Positions 24,127 through 33,540 of a DNA stretch of 59,314 nt are shown here, in pieces. The stretch is from the NCBI GenBank assembly GCA_016190665.1, contig JACPQD010000008.1, forward strand, positions 1 to 59,314, read 5' to 3'. The notes beneath the pieces are model-generated. The model made no database searches. It was given only the letters and a program-made list of their open reading frames with translations, and was not told the DNA's origin. This stretch comes from Chloroflexota bacterium (GTDB lineage: Bacteria > Chloroflexota > Dehalococcoidia > JACPQD01). Positions within the stretch are counted from its first letter, which is position 1, and each line of letters opens with the position of its first letter. A program made the translations under genes and the position numbers.

Positions 24127-25803
24127 CTAGTCCTTCGCTGCTTTCAGATCCTTCACTTGGCGCAGGAAGGTGCCGTCCTTGCGGGTAATGGCTCTGGTCA
24201 CAGGCTGGATGAAGTGCCCCATGGTGGCCAGATACTGCGAGTGGACGCCCGGCGCACCGACCACGACTACTATTATGTCCTCCGCCCTACCCGTTGCCTG
24301 TACCACCGTCTCCCCGGCAGCGTCCTTCCGGATTTGTCGCTGGTCGAGGCGGTCGCGGGCGGACACAGGGAAGCGTGAGAGGGGGATATTGGCGTGGTCG
24401 TAGAGGTACTGCTTAACATCGGCCTTAGAGTAGCCGTGGCGGGCAAGGGCGGTCGCCGATTGAGGATTCAAAGCCAGGATGGGCCAGCCGCCTCCGTGGT
24501 AGAGGGCGTTGGAGCCCAGGAGGGCCATGGCATCGGCGGAGAAGGGCAGGATGGTTTCCGCCGTGAGGGTCAGCACGTTGTGGAAGGCCTGAACGCCTGC
24601 CACGGTGACTGTGCTGGTGTCCCTGGGGAAACCCTTCTCCACGTGGAGGGATTCCCAGGGAGTTTCCTCCTCATTCTCAGCGATGCAGAAGGCGTATTTC
24701 CCGGGGTGGCCCTGAAGGGCCATGTCCGTCGTGCCCGGCACGCCCCCGCCGATGTTCATCAGGCAGAGCCTTATTGCCCGGCCAATGGTGGCGTTGGCCC
24801 TCCAGCCTTGTCCAAAGACGTTGCAGCCTGAGTTTATCATTAGCTCCTTGGCCAGGGGGCCATTAACGATGGCGATGGGGGCCACTGGGTTGGTAGTCGC
24901 TTGGAGGCCGGAGAGATTGAATTTCGGCTCGGCCATGGCCTGAAGCGCCGCGACGATGACCGGCAAGTATTCGGGCAAACAGCCGGCCATCACTGCGTTC
25001 ACCGCGATCTTCCACGCCGTCGCCCGCCCCATCCTGGGAGCCAGGCAGGCGACCACTTCGTCCGGCTCCCTATCGTTGTAGGTTAGCATGGCCTCCACCG
25101 CTTCTCGTGTTGGCGGTAAGATGGGAAGCCCATCTGTCCAGCCACGCTGATAGAAGAGGCTTGTCGCCTCGGCCGCCGAAGCCACGTCCACACCATCCTG
25201 GCTGAAGTAGTTCGTAGGCCGGCTGACGCTCTTTTCCGCCCGGGCCACCAGATCTGTTCCGCGGAACACCTCGGCCACGTTGTCGGCCGGCTGAGTCAGA
25301 GCAAACACAATGTCGTCGACAATAATGTCCACCTCCCGGTGAAGGTCCTCCAGTGTGAAGCTGCCCTCTTCCGGGAGCGGCAAGGATAGGAGGGGTATCT
25401 CTGCAAGACCCATGCGCCTCGCTTCCGCCTGGCACATGGCGTCGAGCCCGCTGGTGCAGACCATTACCGTGGGCGTCCCACGTTTCTCCAGCTCCACCGA
25501 GGCCTGCACGCACCAGATGGTGTATACGCCTGAGCACCCGAAACCGGCGATGACGAAATCGGCCCTCTGGTTCAGCCCATCGATGGCCTCGCCGGAAGGT
25601 CCCGCCAGCGTCCTCGTCTCAGTTCCGGCAAGTCGATACCGCTCTGAGAGCCGGTCCGCGATGCGCTCGAGGAGCAAGTCCGCCTGCCCCCTCTTGTTGT
25701 TGAGGATGCCCATTACCTTGCCATCGAGTGTGTCGGGGCGCCGAGCCAGCTTGAGCCCCGGCGCAGTCACCTCCCCAATGGGATTCTCCAGAAGTTCGCC
25801 CAT
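24127..25803 (-). CDS. UGSC-like two-domain protein, cysteine form (E)
   Basis: A 558-residue uninterrupted relative of the four Sec-containing genes. The N-terminal domain has LDGKVMGILNNKRGQADLLL and ADFVIAGFGCSGVYTIWC. Cys90 stands where the others have Sec, and the second motif Cys is Val93. The C-terminal domain matches the family: QRGWTDGLPILPPTREAVEAML, NAVMAGCLPEYLPVIVAA, VNGPLAKELMINSGCN, NATIGRAIRLCLMN. ATG 25803 has AAGGTAAGGGACC upstream. It lies 83 bases before gene A and 134 bases after a solute-binding lipoprotein gene, all in one direction. Its role is presumably related to its neighbours, with altered chemistry. Confidence 0.8.
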   Translation of the reverse strand: MGELLENPIGEVTAPGLKLARRPDTLDGKVMGILNNKRGQADLLLERIADRLSERYRLAGTETRTLAGPSGEAIDGLNQRADFVIAGFGCSGVYTIWCVQASVELEKRGTPTVMVCTSGLDAMCQAEARRMGLAEIPLLSLPLPEEGSFTLEDLHREVDIIVDDIVFALTQPADNVAEVFRGTDLVARAEKSVSRPTNYFSQDGVDVASAAEATSLFYQRGWTDGLPILPPTREAVEAMLTYNDREPDEVVACLAPRMGRATAWKIAVNAVMAGCLPEYLPVIVAALQAMAEPKFNLSGLQATTNPVAPIAIVNGPLAKELMINSGCNVFGQGWRANATIGRAIRLCLMNIGGGVPGTTDMALQGHPGKYAFCIAENEEETPWESLHVEKGFPRDTSTVTVAGVQAFHNVLTLTAETILPFSADAMALLGSNALYHGGGWPILALNPQSATALARHGYSKADVKQYLYDHANIPLSRFPVSARDRLDQRQIRKDAAGETVVQATGRAEDIIVVVVGAPGVHSQYLATMGHFIQPVTRAITRKDGTFLRQVKDLKAAKD

Positions 25804-25837
25804 GGTCCCTTACCTTCCCACGAAAATAGACTTCTAA

Positions 25838-25865
25838 TATACCGCGCACTGAAGTACGCGGTATA
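25838..25865. repeat. Perfect 9-bp inverted repeat between lipoprotein and gene E
   Basis: TATACCGCG (25838-25846) and CGCGGTATA (25857-25865) with a 10-base centre. No T-tract on either side, so it may be an operator or mRNA hairpin rather than a terminator. Confidence 0.5.
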
Positions 25866-25937
25866 GAAACACATTTTCATCCTCGGTGGCGCCGGTAACC
25901 GGCATGATGGATTCATCAAATGGGCGAGGCCATTCGC

Positions 25938-27623
25938 CTATTGCGCGAGCCAGGTATTCTCATGCTGAAAATTATCGTAGAGGGTAAGCCCATGCTTGTA
26001 ATCCCTTACCTCTGGCCATAGCCCCATAAGATCGTCGATCCAGTGCGACAGCACGAAGGGTACCATTTCCAGTATTCTGTGCTGCATCTTTAAGAGGAGT
26101 TCCTTGCGCTTGGCGACATCCATGGTTCGCATTTGCTCGTCGAACATCCTATCAAACTCTCTGTCGCTGAACCCCACATAGTTTTGTGCTCCTTTTGTCA
26201 GGTAGGCGTCCCCTAGAATAACCCCTGGCTCTGCGGCGAAGATGCCAAGGCTGAGGGCAGCCAACGCAAACTGGCCTTCATAAAGTCGACTCACGTAGGC
26301 GGCGGCCTCCTTCCCCTCCAGGGTTGCTCTTATCCCCAGCTTGCTTAGCTGGTCCTGAAAGAAGACGGCGGCTTTCTCAAAGAGGGGGCCCGACCTGAAG
26401 AGCAGGCGGTTATCAAAGCCGTTCGGATACCCTGCCTCAGCTAGCAAGCGCTTCGCCTCGGCGATATCCGCATCCTTCGGCTGCCTGTACCCGGGCATCT
26501 TCGCCACTTCTGCCGCTGGGATCGCCACAGGGGAGTTCGACGGCAAAGGGCCGCCAATGGTACCCATGCCCTCCTGGACAACCCGAATGGCTGCCTGGCG
26601 GTCCAAGACGAGGTCCACGGCCCGGCGCACCTTGATGTCATTCCAGGGTGGCTCGTCGAGACGCGTAAGCAATCGCCACGTCTTAGAGCCCTCGAGTCGC
26701 TGCGCCACTATGCCAAGCTTCTCCTTGTTGACGATCTCCGCCTGGCTAGAAGTGAGGCCGTTACCCGTGGATGTCATATGAAGCCTCTTTGTCCTCAGAG
26801 CAGCGAAGCTGACCGAGGGGTCTATAATCATGTAGATCGTGATGCCATCCAGGTAAGGTCGCCCTCTTAGGAAGTAGTCCTTATTCCGCTCCAACTTTAC
26901 AAAGCTACCAGGCTCGTAGCTGGTAAACCTGAAGGGGCCGGTGCCCACTACCACCCTCTTCATGTCTCCCCGGCTCTCGATAACGTGCTTGGGCATAATC
27001 ACCTCCCAGCCCGTCGACAGCGCGCCGAGGAGGCCAGCGTAGGGATAGCGGAGAACCACCCGCACAGCGTCCTGGTTCACCACCTCTACGTCTTCAATCG
27101 CCGATAGCATCGCCTGCCGCGGACTTACAGTGCCTCGCGGCGGCCTTCGGATGCGATCCAGGCTGAACTTCACGTCCTCTGTGCTAGCGGTCTGGCCATC
27201 GTGCCACTTCACTCCCTTATTCAGATAGAAAGTATAGACCTTACCAGCTTCACTCACTTCCCACCTTTGTGCCAGGTCACCAACTATCTCCGCACGGAAC
27301 GGGTCATACTTGACTAGCGCATTATAGCTAGGGGCAGCGGGTTGAATGGTGTACATGGTGCTTTCCTGATGTATGTCGAAGCTGGGAGGGACTCCGTTGC
27401 CGCGAACTGTCAAGATACCTCCATACCTGGGCTGCTCCGCTCTCGGCTTTGGTACTGGGGTAGGTATCGCCGGCTTAGAGGCGGGGGTCACCGCTGCCGG
27501 CGTTTTGGCTGGCGGCGCCGCTATTGGCGTAGGGCTTGGCGCCACCGCTGGGGCGCAGCCCGCCAGCAACAGGCCCAGGATCATGAAGCAAGTCGCCATG
27601 ATGAGAAGCTTCTTCCTGATCAT
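25938..27623 (-). CDS. ABC transporter substrate-binding lipoprotein, family 5, in selenoprotein cluster
   Basis: A 561-residue SBP_bac_5 lipoprotein. ATG 27623 (GAAGGAGGTTCTACA upstream) gives MIRKKLLIMATCFMILG then LLLAGCAPA, with Cys as the lipid site. An earlier in-frame start adds an unlikely leader. A Pro/Ala linker precedes PRYGGILTVRGNGVPPSFDIH and WEVSEAGKVYTFYLNKGVKWHDG. It sits between a decayed family copy and gene E on the same strand. With no permease nearby it is likely to deliver ligand through a transporter encoded elsewhere. Its position suggests its ligand is linked to the substrate of the Sec proteins. Confidence 0.92.
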   Translation of the reverse strand: MIRKKLLIMATCFMILGLLLAGCAPAVAPSPTPIAAPPAKTPAAVTPASKPAIPTPVPKPRAEQPRYGGILTVRGNGVPPSFDIHQESTMYTIQPAAPSYNALVKYDPFRAEIVGDLAQRWEVSEAGKVYTFYLNKGVKWHDGQTASTEDVKFSLDRIRRPPRGTVSPRQAMLSAIEDVEVVNQDAVRVVLRYPYAGLLGALSTGWEVIMPKHVIESRGDMKRVVVGTGPFRFTSYEPGSFVKLERNKDYFLRGRPYLDGITIYMIIDPSVSFAALRTKRLHMTSTGNGLTSSQAEIVNKEKLGIVAQRLEGSKTWRLLTRLDEPPWNDIKVRRAVDLVLDRQAAIRVVQEGMGTIGGPLPSNSPVAIPAAEVAKMPGYRQPKDADIAEAKRLLAEAGYPNGFDNRLLFRSGPLFEKAAVFFQDQLSKLGIRATLEGKEAAAYVSRLYEGQFALAALSLGIFAAEPGVILGDAYLTKGAQNYVGFSDREFDRMFDEQMRTMDVAKRKELLLKMQHRILEMVPFVLSHWIDDLMGLWPEVRDYKHGLTLYDNFQHENTWLAQ

Positions 27624-27774
27624 TGTAGAACCTCCTTCGGGTATAGTAACCGGCAACGCTGTGGTTTTGGCCCTCACTGGTTCTTAGCTTAACCTCCGGG
27701 TGCCGGGCGGAGGGCATTGCAGTGGTCATTTCGTAGCAGAAGAGCGGCCGTGTCATGAAGTGACGTTGCTTATC

Positions 27775-27920
27775 TCACTGCAGTTTCACTTCCTTCGTGA
27801 CTGGCCTGAAATAGTTGCACCAGAGGCTCATCAGCTTGTCTCTATACGCGTCTCCACATACGATAACGTCGATCAAGTCGGGGCTTATGAACATCGGGAC
27901 GAGTTGTCGCCACGGCAGCG
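27775..27920 (-). pseudogene. Remnant of a sixth UGSC-like gene (C-terminal end)
   Basis: The minus-strand frame reads PMFISPDLIDVIVCGDAYRD then KLMSLWCNYFRPVTKEVKLQ and a TGA. This matches the end of gene B (PMFASADLIDVVVCGDAHRD, KLMSLWCNYQRPVTKEIRLP). The rest of the gene is missing and no start is present. It lies right before intact gene B's 3' end, indicating a past tandem duplication with later deletion. Other parts of the 27624-27986 gap show nothing recognisable. Confidence 0.75.
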
Positions 27921-27986
27921 ATGATCGGGCTAACTCGTTGACGCTCTAACTTCGATGAGATTCCCTAATTCGATTTCTTAGCCTCC

Positions 27987-29687
27987 TCACGACGCCTTAT
28001 CCCAACCCACTGGCAGTCTTATCTCCTTGGTCACCGGCCTCTGGTAGTTGCACCAGAGGCTCATTAGCTTATCTCTGTGGGCGTCCCCACATACAACGAC
28101 ATCGATCAGGTCCGCGCTAGCAAACATGGGGATGGTCTCCTCGGGGCCCACGTCAAACCATTTGGGCAATCCCCCACCCTCCACCAGGTCGTGCACGGTG
28201 ACGCCAGCACCGGTGAAGGCTTGCAGGCAGTTATTCGCGTCGCTAACAGCGATCCTGGTGTTCTGCCAAAGGAACTCCGCTACATCCCGTTTTGAGTAGC
28301 CAGCCTTAGCCACGATTCTAGCGGTGGGTGGCGTCATGAGGGCGGCAACCATGTTGCGCTCCCCAAAAATCAGAGACGCCTCCGTAATGGTATTCCGCTG
28401 CAGATTCTTGCATGCCAGCCTGAGAACGGACTTGGCTGATGGGCTTACAGGCGTCTTCAAAGTGGGAGTAGCCGGGCCGCCCCAATAGACGGTGGTCCTC
28501 GCCGTCACGGTGCTCGTCCCCCGGCCGAAACCATGCTCTACATGGTAGGGCTCCCAGCCAATTTCATTGCAGGTGTCCTCATCCTCGGCCAGGACGAAGG
28601 GCAGGTAATAGCCCCAGCTTCCCATTAACGTCTCCCCTGGCCTGAAACCGGCTATGTTGTTCAGTATCAGGCCCAGGGCCCTGCCAAGGGCAGGGTTAGG
28701 CCCGCGAGAGCGAGCGCCTACACCGTACTCTATGCCCAGCTCCTTCACGATGGGCCCGTTCACCAGCAGCCAGGGCGTTTCGCATTCGGTGCTACCCAGG
28801 TTGACTAGCTGAAAGTCCGGCACGCCTATCGCTTCCACGGCGGCGATCAGTAGCGGCATAAACTCAGGGCGGCACCCTGCCATTACCGCATTGGCGGCAA
28901 TATTCCGCGGGGTAGCTCGCAGGTCCGCCACCGGGAGTACGGCTATCTCGTCGTCAGGGGAGCGGTCCGTATGTTTCAGGAACTCCTTGACCTTCTCCAC
29001 CGTGGGGGGTGCGACAGGGAGCTGGTCGGTCCAACCCTTCTGCAAGAAGAAGCTGTTGACTTCTTCGAAGGTGCCACTGAATACAATCTCCTCCGGCTTG
29101 TTGACGGCTCTGGTCGCAGTAGGACTCCCCGCTGGCCTTGTCAGCCCCTGGATGACCCGGTTCAAGACCGCTTTCTCCAGGTGCTCCTTTACCGTCGCTT
29201 CCGTATGAAGCTGAACCGCGCCGGGGTACTCAGCGACTGGCAAGTCCGGCATCCCGGCAGACGAAGCTAATATCGAGACAGTCCGCACAAAAGTCGTGCC
29301 GGCGATTACCACAGCGGGGATGCCAGCTTTAGCGGCGGCGAGGGCTGGCCGCGTACACGCGGGCGTGCAGGTGCCTCAAAAACCCATGCCGGTTATTATC
29401 GCGTCGCAGCCCCTCTGGACAGCCAGGGCCACCGCCGTGTCAGTACGTTCCTGTAGCAGCTTGGTGCTGCCTATCACGTCTGTCTTAGGGAACTCGGTAT
29501 AGGGAATTACCTTGACACCAGGGTAACGCTCCTGCAGCAACTGCCGGAGCATAGGAAAAGCGATGTCACCCCTGAATTGGCCGTTCCACACCTCACAGAT
29601 TGTTTTGCCACTCAAGTCCGAAAGACGAGGGGCGGCGCCCACCGCCTCGGCAATGGGTTCGCCAAGAGGGCTTAGCACCTTGTACAC
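27987..29687 (-). CDS. UGSC-like selenoprotein B, TGA at 29376-29378 read as Sec
   Basis: Reading through the TGA gives 566 residues with Sec104. The N-terminal domain reads YKVLSPLGEPIAEAV, LSGKTICEVWNGQ, CDAIITGMGF, then U-G-T-C-T-P-A-C-T-R and AGIPAVVIAGTTFVR. It aligns position by position with gene A. The second domain has KGWTDQLPVAPPTVEKV, NAVMAGCRPEFMPL, VNGPIVKELGIEYG, NPALGRALGLIL and VVCGDAHRDKLMSLWCNY. GTG 29687 has GGGAGGC about nine bases upstream. A and B form one subfamily by motif (TPACTR) and length. The reaction is unknown. Confidence 0.86.
29349..29362 (-). promoter_or_regulatory. bSECIS-like hairpin, gene B
   Basis: The same 14-base hairpin as in gene A, at the same distance after the UGA (bases 14-27). 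Bases 3, 6 and 9 after the UGA differ synonymously from gene A, while the hairpin itself is unchanged, which argues for RNA-level selection. Confidence 0.65.
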
Positions 29688-29784
29688 TATATCTTTGCCT
29701 CCCCGATGACCCAGGGTCTGCCTATTCTAACAACCGCACAGAGCCCAGGTCGCTGCTGCGCCCACCAACGAATCTGGCTTTCAA

Positions 29785-31455
29785 TTATGACGGCGCCCTA
29801 TCAGTGATCTCGACGATTCGGAACTGGGAGGCCGTCCTAAACATTGTGTCTTTGCCGGCAGACCCGCCCACCACCACAATAGAGTAGTCCTCCGGACCCT
29901 CCAGTACCGGCATCATATAGCTTTCAAGCTCAGCCCGGGAAAGATCTAACAACCACCGCCACTGTTTTCGTACGATGAGTGGGAAGGCTCTCCACTTGCT
30001 CATCATCCGCCAAGCCGAGGAAGTCGACTGCTGCCAGAGATAGTCTTTCACCGCCTTCTTCGACCACGCGGCGGCGCCACAAACTTTGGCGTGATCGGGC
30101 GAGAGCAGCAGCAAAGCGCCAAACCTCTCCTCCGGAGTTTCTGGCATCTTGGCGCTGAGGTGCTCGCCTTCAGGGACCGCGGTGAAGAAAGCGATGCTGC
30201 TCAGCACACCCTCTGGTGTCCAGTTCTCGAGATCGTTGATGCTGATCTCGTCGTGGGTGTGGAAAACTGTAACCGTGCTCGCCTCCCGAGGGTAGCCGTT
30301 TTCGACGTGGAAGGGCTCCCAGGGACTGGCCTCCTCTCTCTCCCCCGTACACAGGCTGAACTTCCGGGAAGTGCCAATAGTGTCCATATCCATGTGGCCG
30401 GGGTAAGCATGACCCACATTCATCATGATCAGCCGCAGGGCGCGCCCGAGGACAATATTGACCTGTGATTGCGCGCCAGGCCCCAGCGTGCACTGGCCGG
30501 TGTTGAGGCCCAGTTCCGTCACGATCGGCCCGTTCAGCAGCATCAGGGGACAATAGGGGCCCGTGGACATGGCCATGCGGCGGGCCGGCAGTCCCATGCG
30601 TTCAATAGCCTTAACTGCGGCCAAAAGGATCGGCAGGTGTGCAGGCTGGCACCCAGCCATCACCGCGTTGATAGCCAGCTTCTCTACCGTTGCGATGCCA
30701 TCGCCAGGGGTCAGGACGGAGACCTGAGATTGCGGTTCAAGAGTCGTGCCCCGCAACATTCTCTGCACTGACTCCTCCGTGGGTGGGATCAGAGGAAAGC
30801 CATCTGTCCAGCCACGCTTTCGGAATGCGTCGTTCATTTTCAGGAACGCCTCATAGCGATCGCTGCCAATGAACCGCTCTCTGGTGGCGGGCTCCACCGC
30901 CGCGGAGACGACAGAATCGGCCTCCTTGACGCCGGTCGTCAGGGCTTCGATGATCTGAGGGAATGCCCCCTCCACATCCTCCTGGATTTGTTCCGGGGAA
31001 ATGCTGGTGAGTACGTGGGGTACCACCGCGAATCGAAAATCAGGCAAACCGAAAACCCTGGCGCTCGCCTTGGCGTCTGTCTCAAAGCCGTGAGATACGA
31101 TCCCTACGGTAGGCTTGCCAGCCTTCTCCACCACGATCAAATCGTGGACAAGCCACGACGTTCAGGTCCCTCAATCCCCCGTGGCCCCGATGATCAGGTC
31201 GCACTCCTCTCTTGCCCGCTCGATAAGCGCAGGGGCTACAGGGACGGCGCCATCATAGTGGATGAGCTTCACACCAGGGAAGCGTGCCTGCACCAACTCG
31301 CCTGCCTTGTCAACGGCGACAGCCGAGCCCCTCTTGCCGTTGGCCAGAAGCCCCACGGTCTTGCCCTCGAGGGCCTGTGGCCTTGGGGCTAACGGGGACC
31401 TCCGCAATTGCCCTTGGCTTACTGCGACCGGATTGAGCACCTCAAGCTCAAACAT
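29785..31455 (-). CDS. UGSC-like selenoprotein C with two TGA codons (U-G-T-U)
   Basis: Reading both TGAs (31171-31173 and 31162-31164) gives 556 residues with Sec95 and Sec98. The N-terminal domain: MFELEVLNPVAVSQGQLRR, LEGKTVGLLANGKRGSAVAV, CDLIIGATGD, then U-G-T-U-T-S-W-L-V-H-D. It continues EKAGKPTVGIVSHGFETDA. The second domain has KRGWTDGFPLIPPTEESVQ, NAVMAGCQPAHLPILLAA, LLNGPIVTELGLNTG and the end EDYSIVVVGGSAGKD. Gene D has the same length and a Cys codon (TGC) at the second position, so the second TGA is either a true Cys-to-Sec change, a null mutation, or a sequencing error. ATG 31455 has GCAGGAGAGAG upstream. Confidence 0.78.
31142..31158 (-). promoter_or_regulatory. bSECIS-like hairpin, gene C
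   Basis: Six perfect base pairs (UCGUGG/CCACGA) with loop CUUGU, 13-29 bases after the first UGA and only 4-20 after the second. Opening the top G-C pair places a G at the first loop position, as the bSECIS pattern asks. Confidence 0.6.
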
Positions 31456-31638
31456 ATCTCTCTCCTGCTCGGTAATAGTTTGGCTTCTCCAGAATCCCGG
31501 CTGATCATGTGCCTAGCCGTCAGGTTGAATCGTAATCGAATAGGTCACCGAGCCCTCAACTGTGGTAAAGCCATCTTTTACTGGCAATCGACCTGGGAAC
31601 CGCCCGCGCTGGAGGGGACCTTCAGATAGGCATTGCCC

Positions 31639-33330
31639 CTATTCTGACAGCCACACGTTTTCAAACCTCATATTGCCGTACATGTGGACCGCTGGAGCGC
31701 GATAGTTTCTCAGTTTCTTCCACCAGGCGTGGGCGACCTGGACGTAAAAGAAGGGAGCATCCGGCGCGTCGTCCAGCACAATCTTTTCCATCTCTAGAAC
31801 TATTCGCTTTCGCTCCTCGGGATTGGTTGCCGCGGACTGCTTCTGGAACAACTCATCTATCCGCGGATTGCTGTACCCGCTCCAGTTCCACCCACCCCCA
31901 GTGACCACGGATTCCACAAGAACAAGGTCGGGGTCGGTCCCGTTGAAGCCCATAGCCCCCACGGAGATCGTGTAGTCTCCGCGTATCTTGGCGTTATTGA
32001 AGATAGTTGACTCAACGACCTTAAGGCTGAGATCGATGCCCACCTTCGCTAACTGCTCCTTCGCAAATACCGCCGTGTCCTGGTACACCGCTACGCTGCG
32101 GACCAGCATTTCATCCTTGATACCCCTGGCATGCCCAGCCTGTTCCAGCAGCTTCTTTGCCGCCTCGATGTCAGCCTTAGCGTAGCCTGGCACCGCCGCC
32201 AGTTCCTTCTCGCTCAGGGTCAAGCCACCCGTCAGTTCCCCCGGCGGCAGAACAGATATCACTTTCACCCCCGCGCCCTTCAGGACGAGGTCCAGCCCAA
32301 CCGAACGATCGATCGCCAGGCTTACCGCCTGCCGCACCCGGCGGTCATCCCACGGCGCCTTCTTGACGTTGAAAGTAATGCCGTACCACGCGGGATGAAA
32401 GGCCCACTCATACGCGATCTTGTCCCGCATTTGTTCATCAATTACCTTTGTCTGCGCAACTGTCATAAAGGGCATCGGGGCACGGTAGTTGATGCTGCCC
32501 GTTCTCAGCGCTGCAAATCTGGCACTGTCATCCGGAATTACGTAGCCTTTGATGCCGTCCAGGTAAGGCCTTCCCTTGACAAAGAAGTCAGGGTTCCTGA
32601 CCAGCTCAAAACCAATGCCCCTCGTGTACGCTTTCCACTTGAAGGGACCGTTGGCCACGATCTCCTTCGTCAAACGTTCGGTGCCAACGTGTTTCGGCAC
32701 CACGCCGAAGTACTGAGAAGTGGCAAGGGATGACATAAGGGAAGCCTGGGCGTGTTCCAGAGTGACCCTCAGCGTATACTTGTCCACTATCTCAGTCTTG
32801 CTGATAGCACGTATTTGCGCCCCTCTGGGACTTCGCGCCATATCAAAGGCAGATGGGTTGCGGAGTCTATCCAGGGTGTATTTTGCATCCTCTGCGGTAA
32901 CGGGCATGCCATCAGCGAACTTAGCCCCCTCGACCAGATGAAACGTATATACTTTGCCATCGGCGCTTATCTCCCAACTCTTCGCCAGGTCGGGGACTAT
33001 CTTCTGGGCGGGATATGCCTCGGGGTCATATTGCACCAGTCCAACGTAGCTCGGCGCAGTCTGGAGCGTAGTCCCGATGACATTTTCTTGGTGAATATCC
33101 AGTGTTGGGGCCTCAAGGCCGTAACCGAGGATCAAGATCCCCCCATATCTCGGTTGCGGACTGGGCGTGCCGGATGGCTTGGTCGGAGCCGCAGCGGGCT
33201 TACTGGGAGTGAGCGCCGGGGCCCCGGCCGGCGCTGTAGTCGGTGTGGCCTCCTTGGCAGGCGCACACCCCAGGACCAGGCCCAGAACAAAGACAAACCC
33301 GATCAAAGCTTGACCATGTCGCCTCATCAT
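31639..33330 (-). CDS. ABC transporter substrate-binding lipoprotein, family 5, in selenoprotein cluster
   Basis: A 563-residue SBP_bac_5 lipoprotein. ATG 33330 follows GGAGGCACAAC and gives MMRRHGQALIGFVFVLGLVLGCAPA with a lipobox Cys. A linker rich in Pro/Ala/Lys precedes PRYGGILILGYGLEAPTLDIH. It shares with the riboswitch-controlled paralogue at 12244 the blocks HPAWYGITFNVKKAPW and RQAVSLAIDRS, and is closer to it than to the copy at 25938. It lies between Sec genes C and D, same strand. No permease or ATPase genes accompany it. Confidence 0.92.
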   Translation of the reverse strand: MMRRHGQALIGFVFVLGLVLGCAPAKEATPTTAPAGAPALTPSKPAAAPTKPSGTPSPQPRYGGILILGYGLEAPTLDIHQENVIGTTLQTAPSYVGLVQYDPEAYPAQKIVPDLAKSWEISADGKVYTFHLVEGAKFADGMPVTAEDAKYTLDRLRNPSAFDMARSPRGAQIRAISKTEIVDKYTLRVTLEHAQASLMSSLATSQYFGVVPKHVGTERLTKEIVANGPFKWKAYTRGIGFELVRNPDFFVKGRPYLDGIKGYVIPDDSARFAALRTGSINYRAPMPFMTVAQTKVIDEQMRDKIAYEWAFHPAWYGITFNVKKAPWDDRRVRQAVSLAIDRSVGLDLVLKGAGVKVISVLPPGELTGGLTLSEKELAAVPGYAKADIEAAKKLLEQAGHARGIKDEMLVRSVAVYQDTAVFAKEQLAKVGIDLSLKVVESTIFNNAKIRGDYTISVGAMGFNGTDPDLVLVESVVTGGGWNWSGYSNPRIDELFQKQSAATNPEERKRIVLEMEKIVLDDAPDAPFFYVQVAHAWWKKLRNYRAPAVHMYGNMRFENVWLSE

Positions 33331-33540
33331 TGTTGTGCCTCCTCTCATCTATGGTGATTACGCCAAAGCGGTCAGAATAAAAGGGCGTTTTGTCCCTTTC
33401 GTGTCGCCTCGGGGCAAAGGTTCAAGAGCCATCTAGGCAGTGCTTCCTGAGGAGGAATCACTACTCTTGGCCTTCGGCCTGCCCTTGGGGCTAAGAAAAG
33501 ACCGCATTATCTGCGTTTGCCAGCGAATCTTGCTTCCCCG

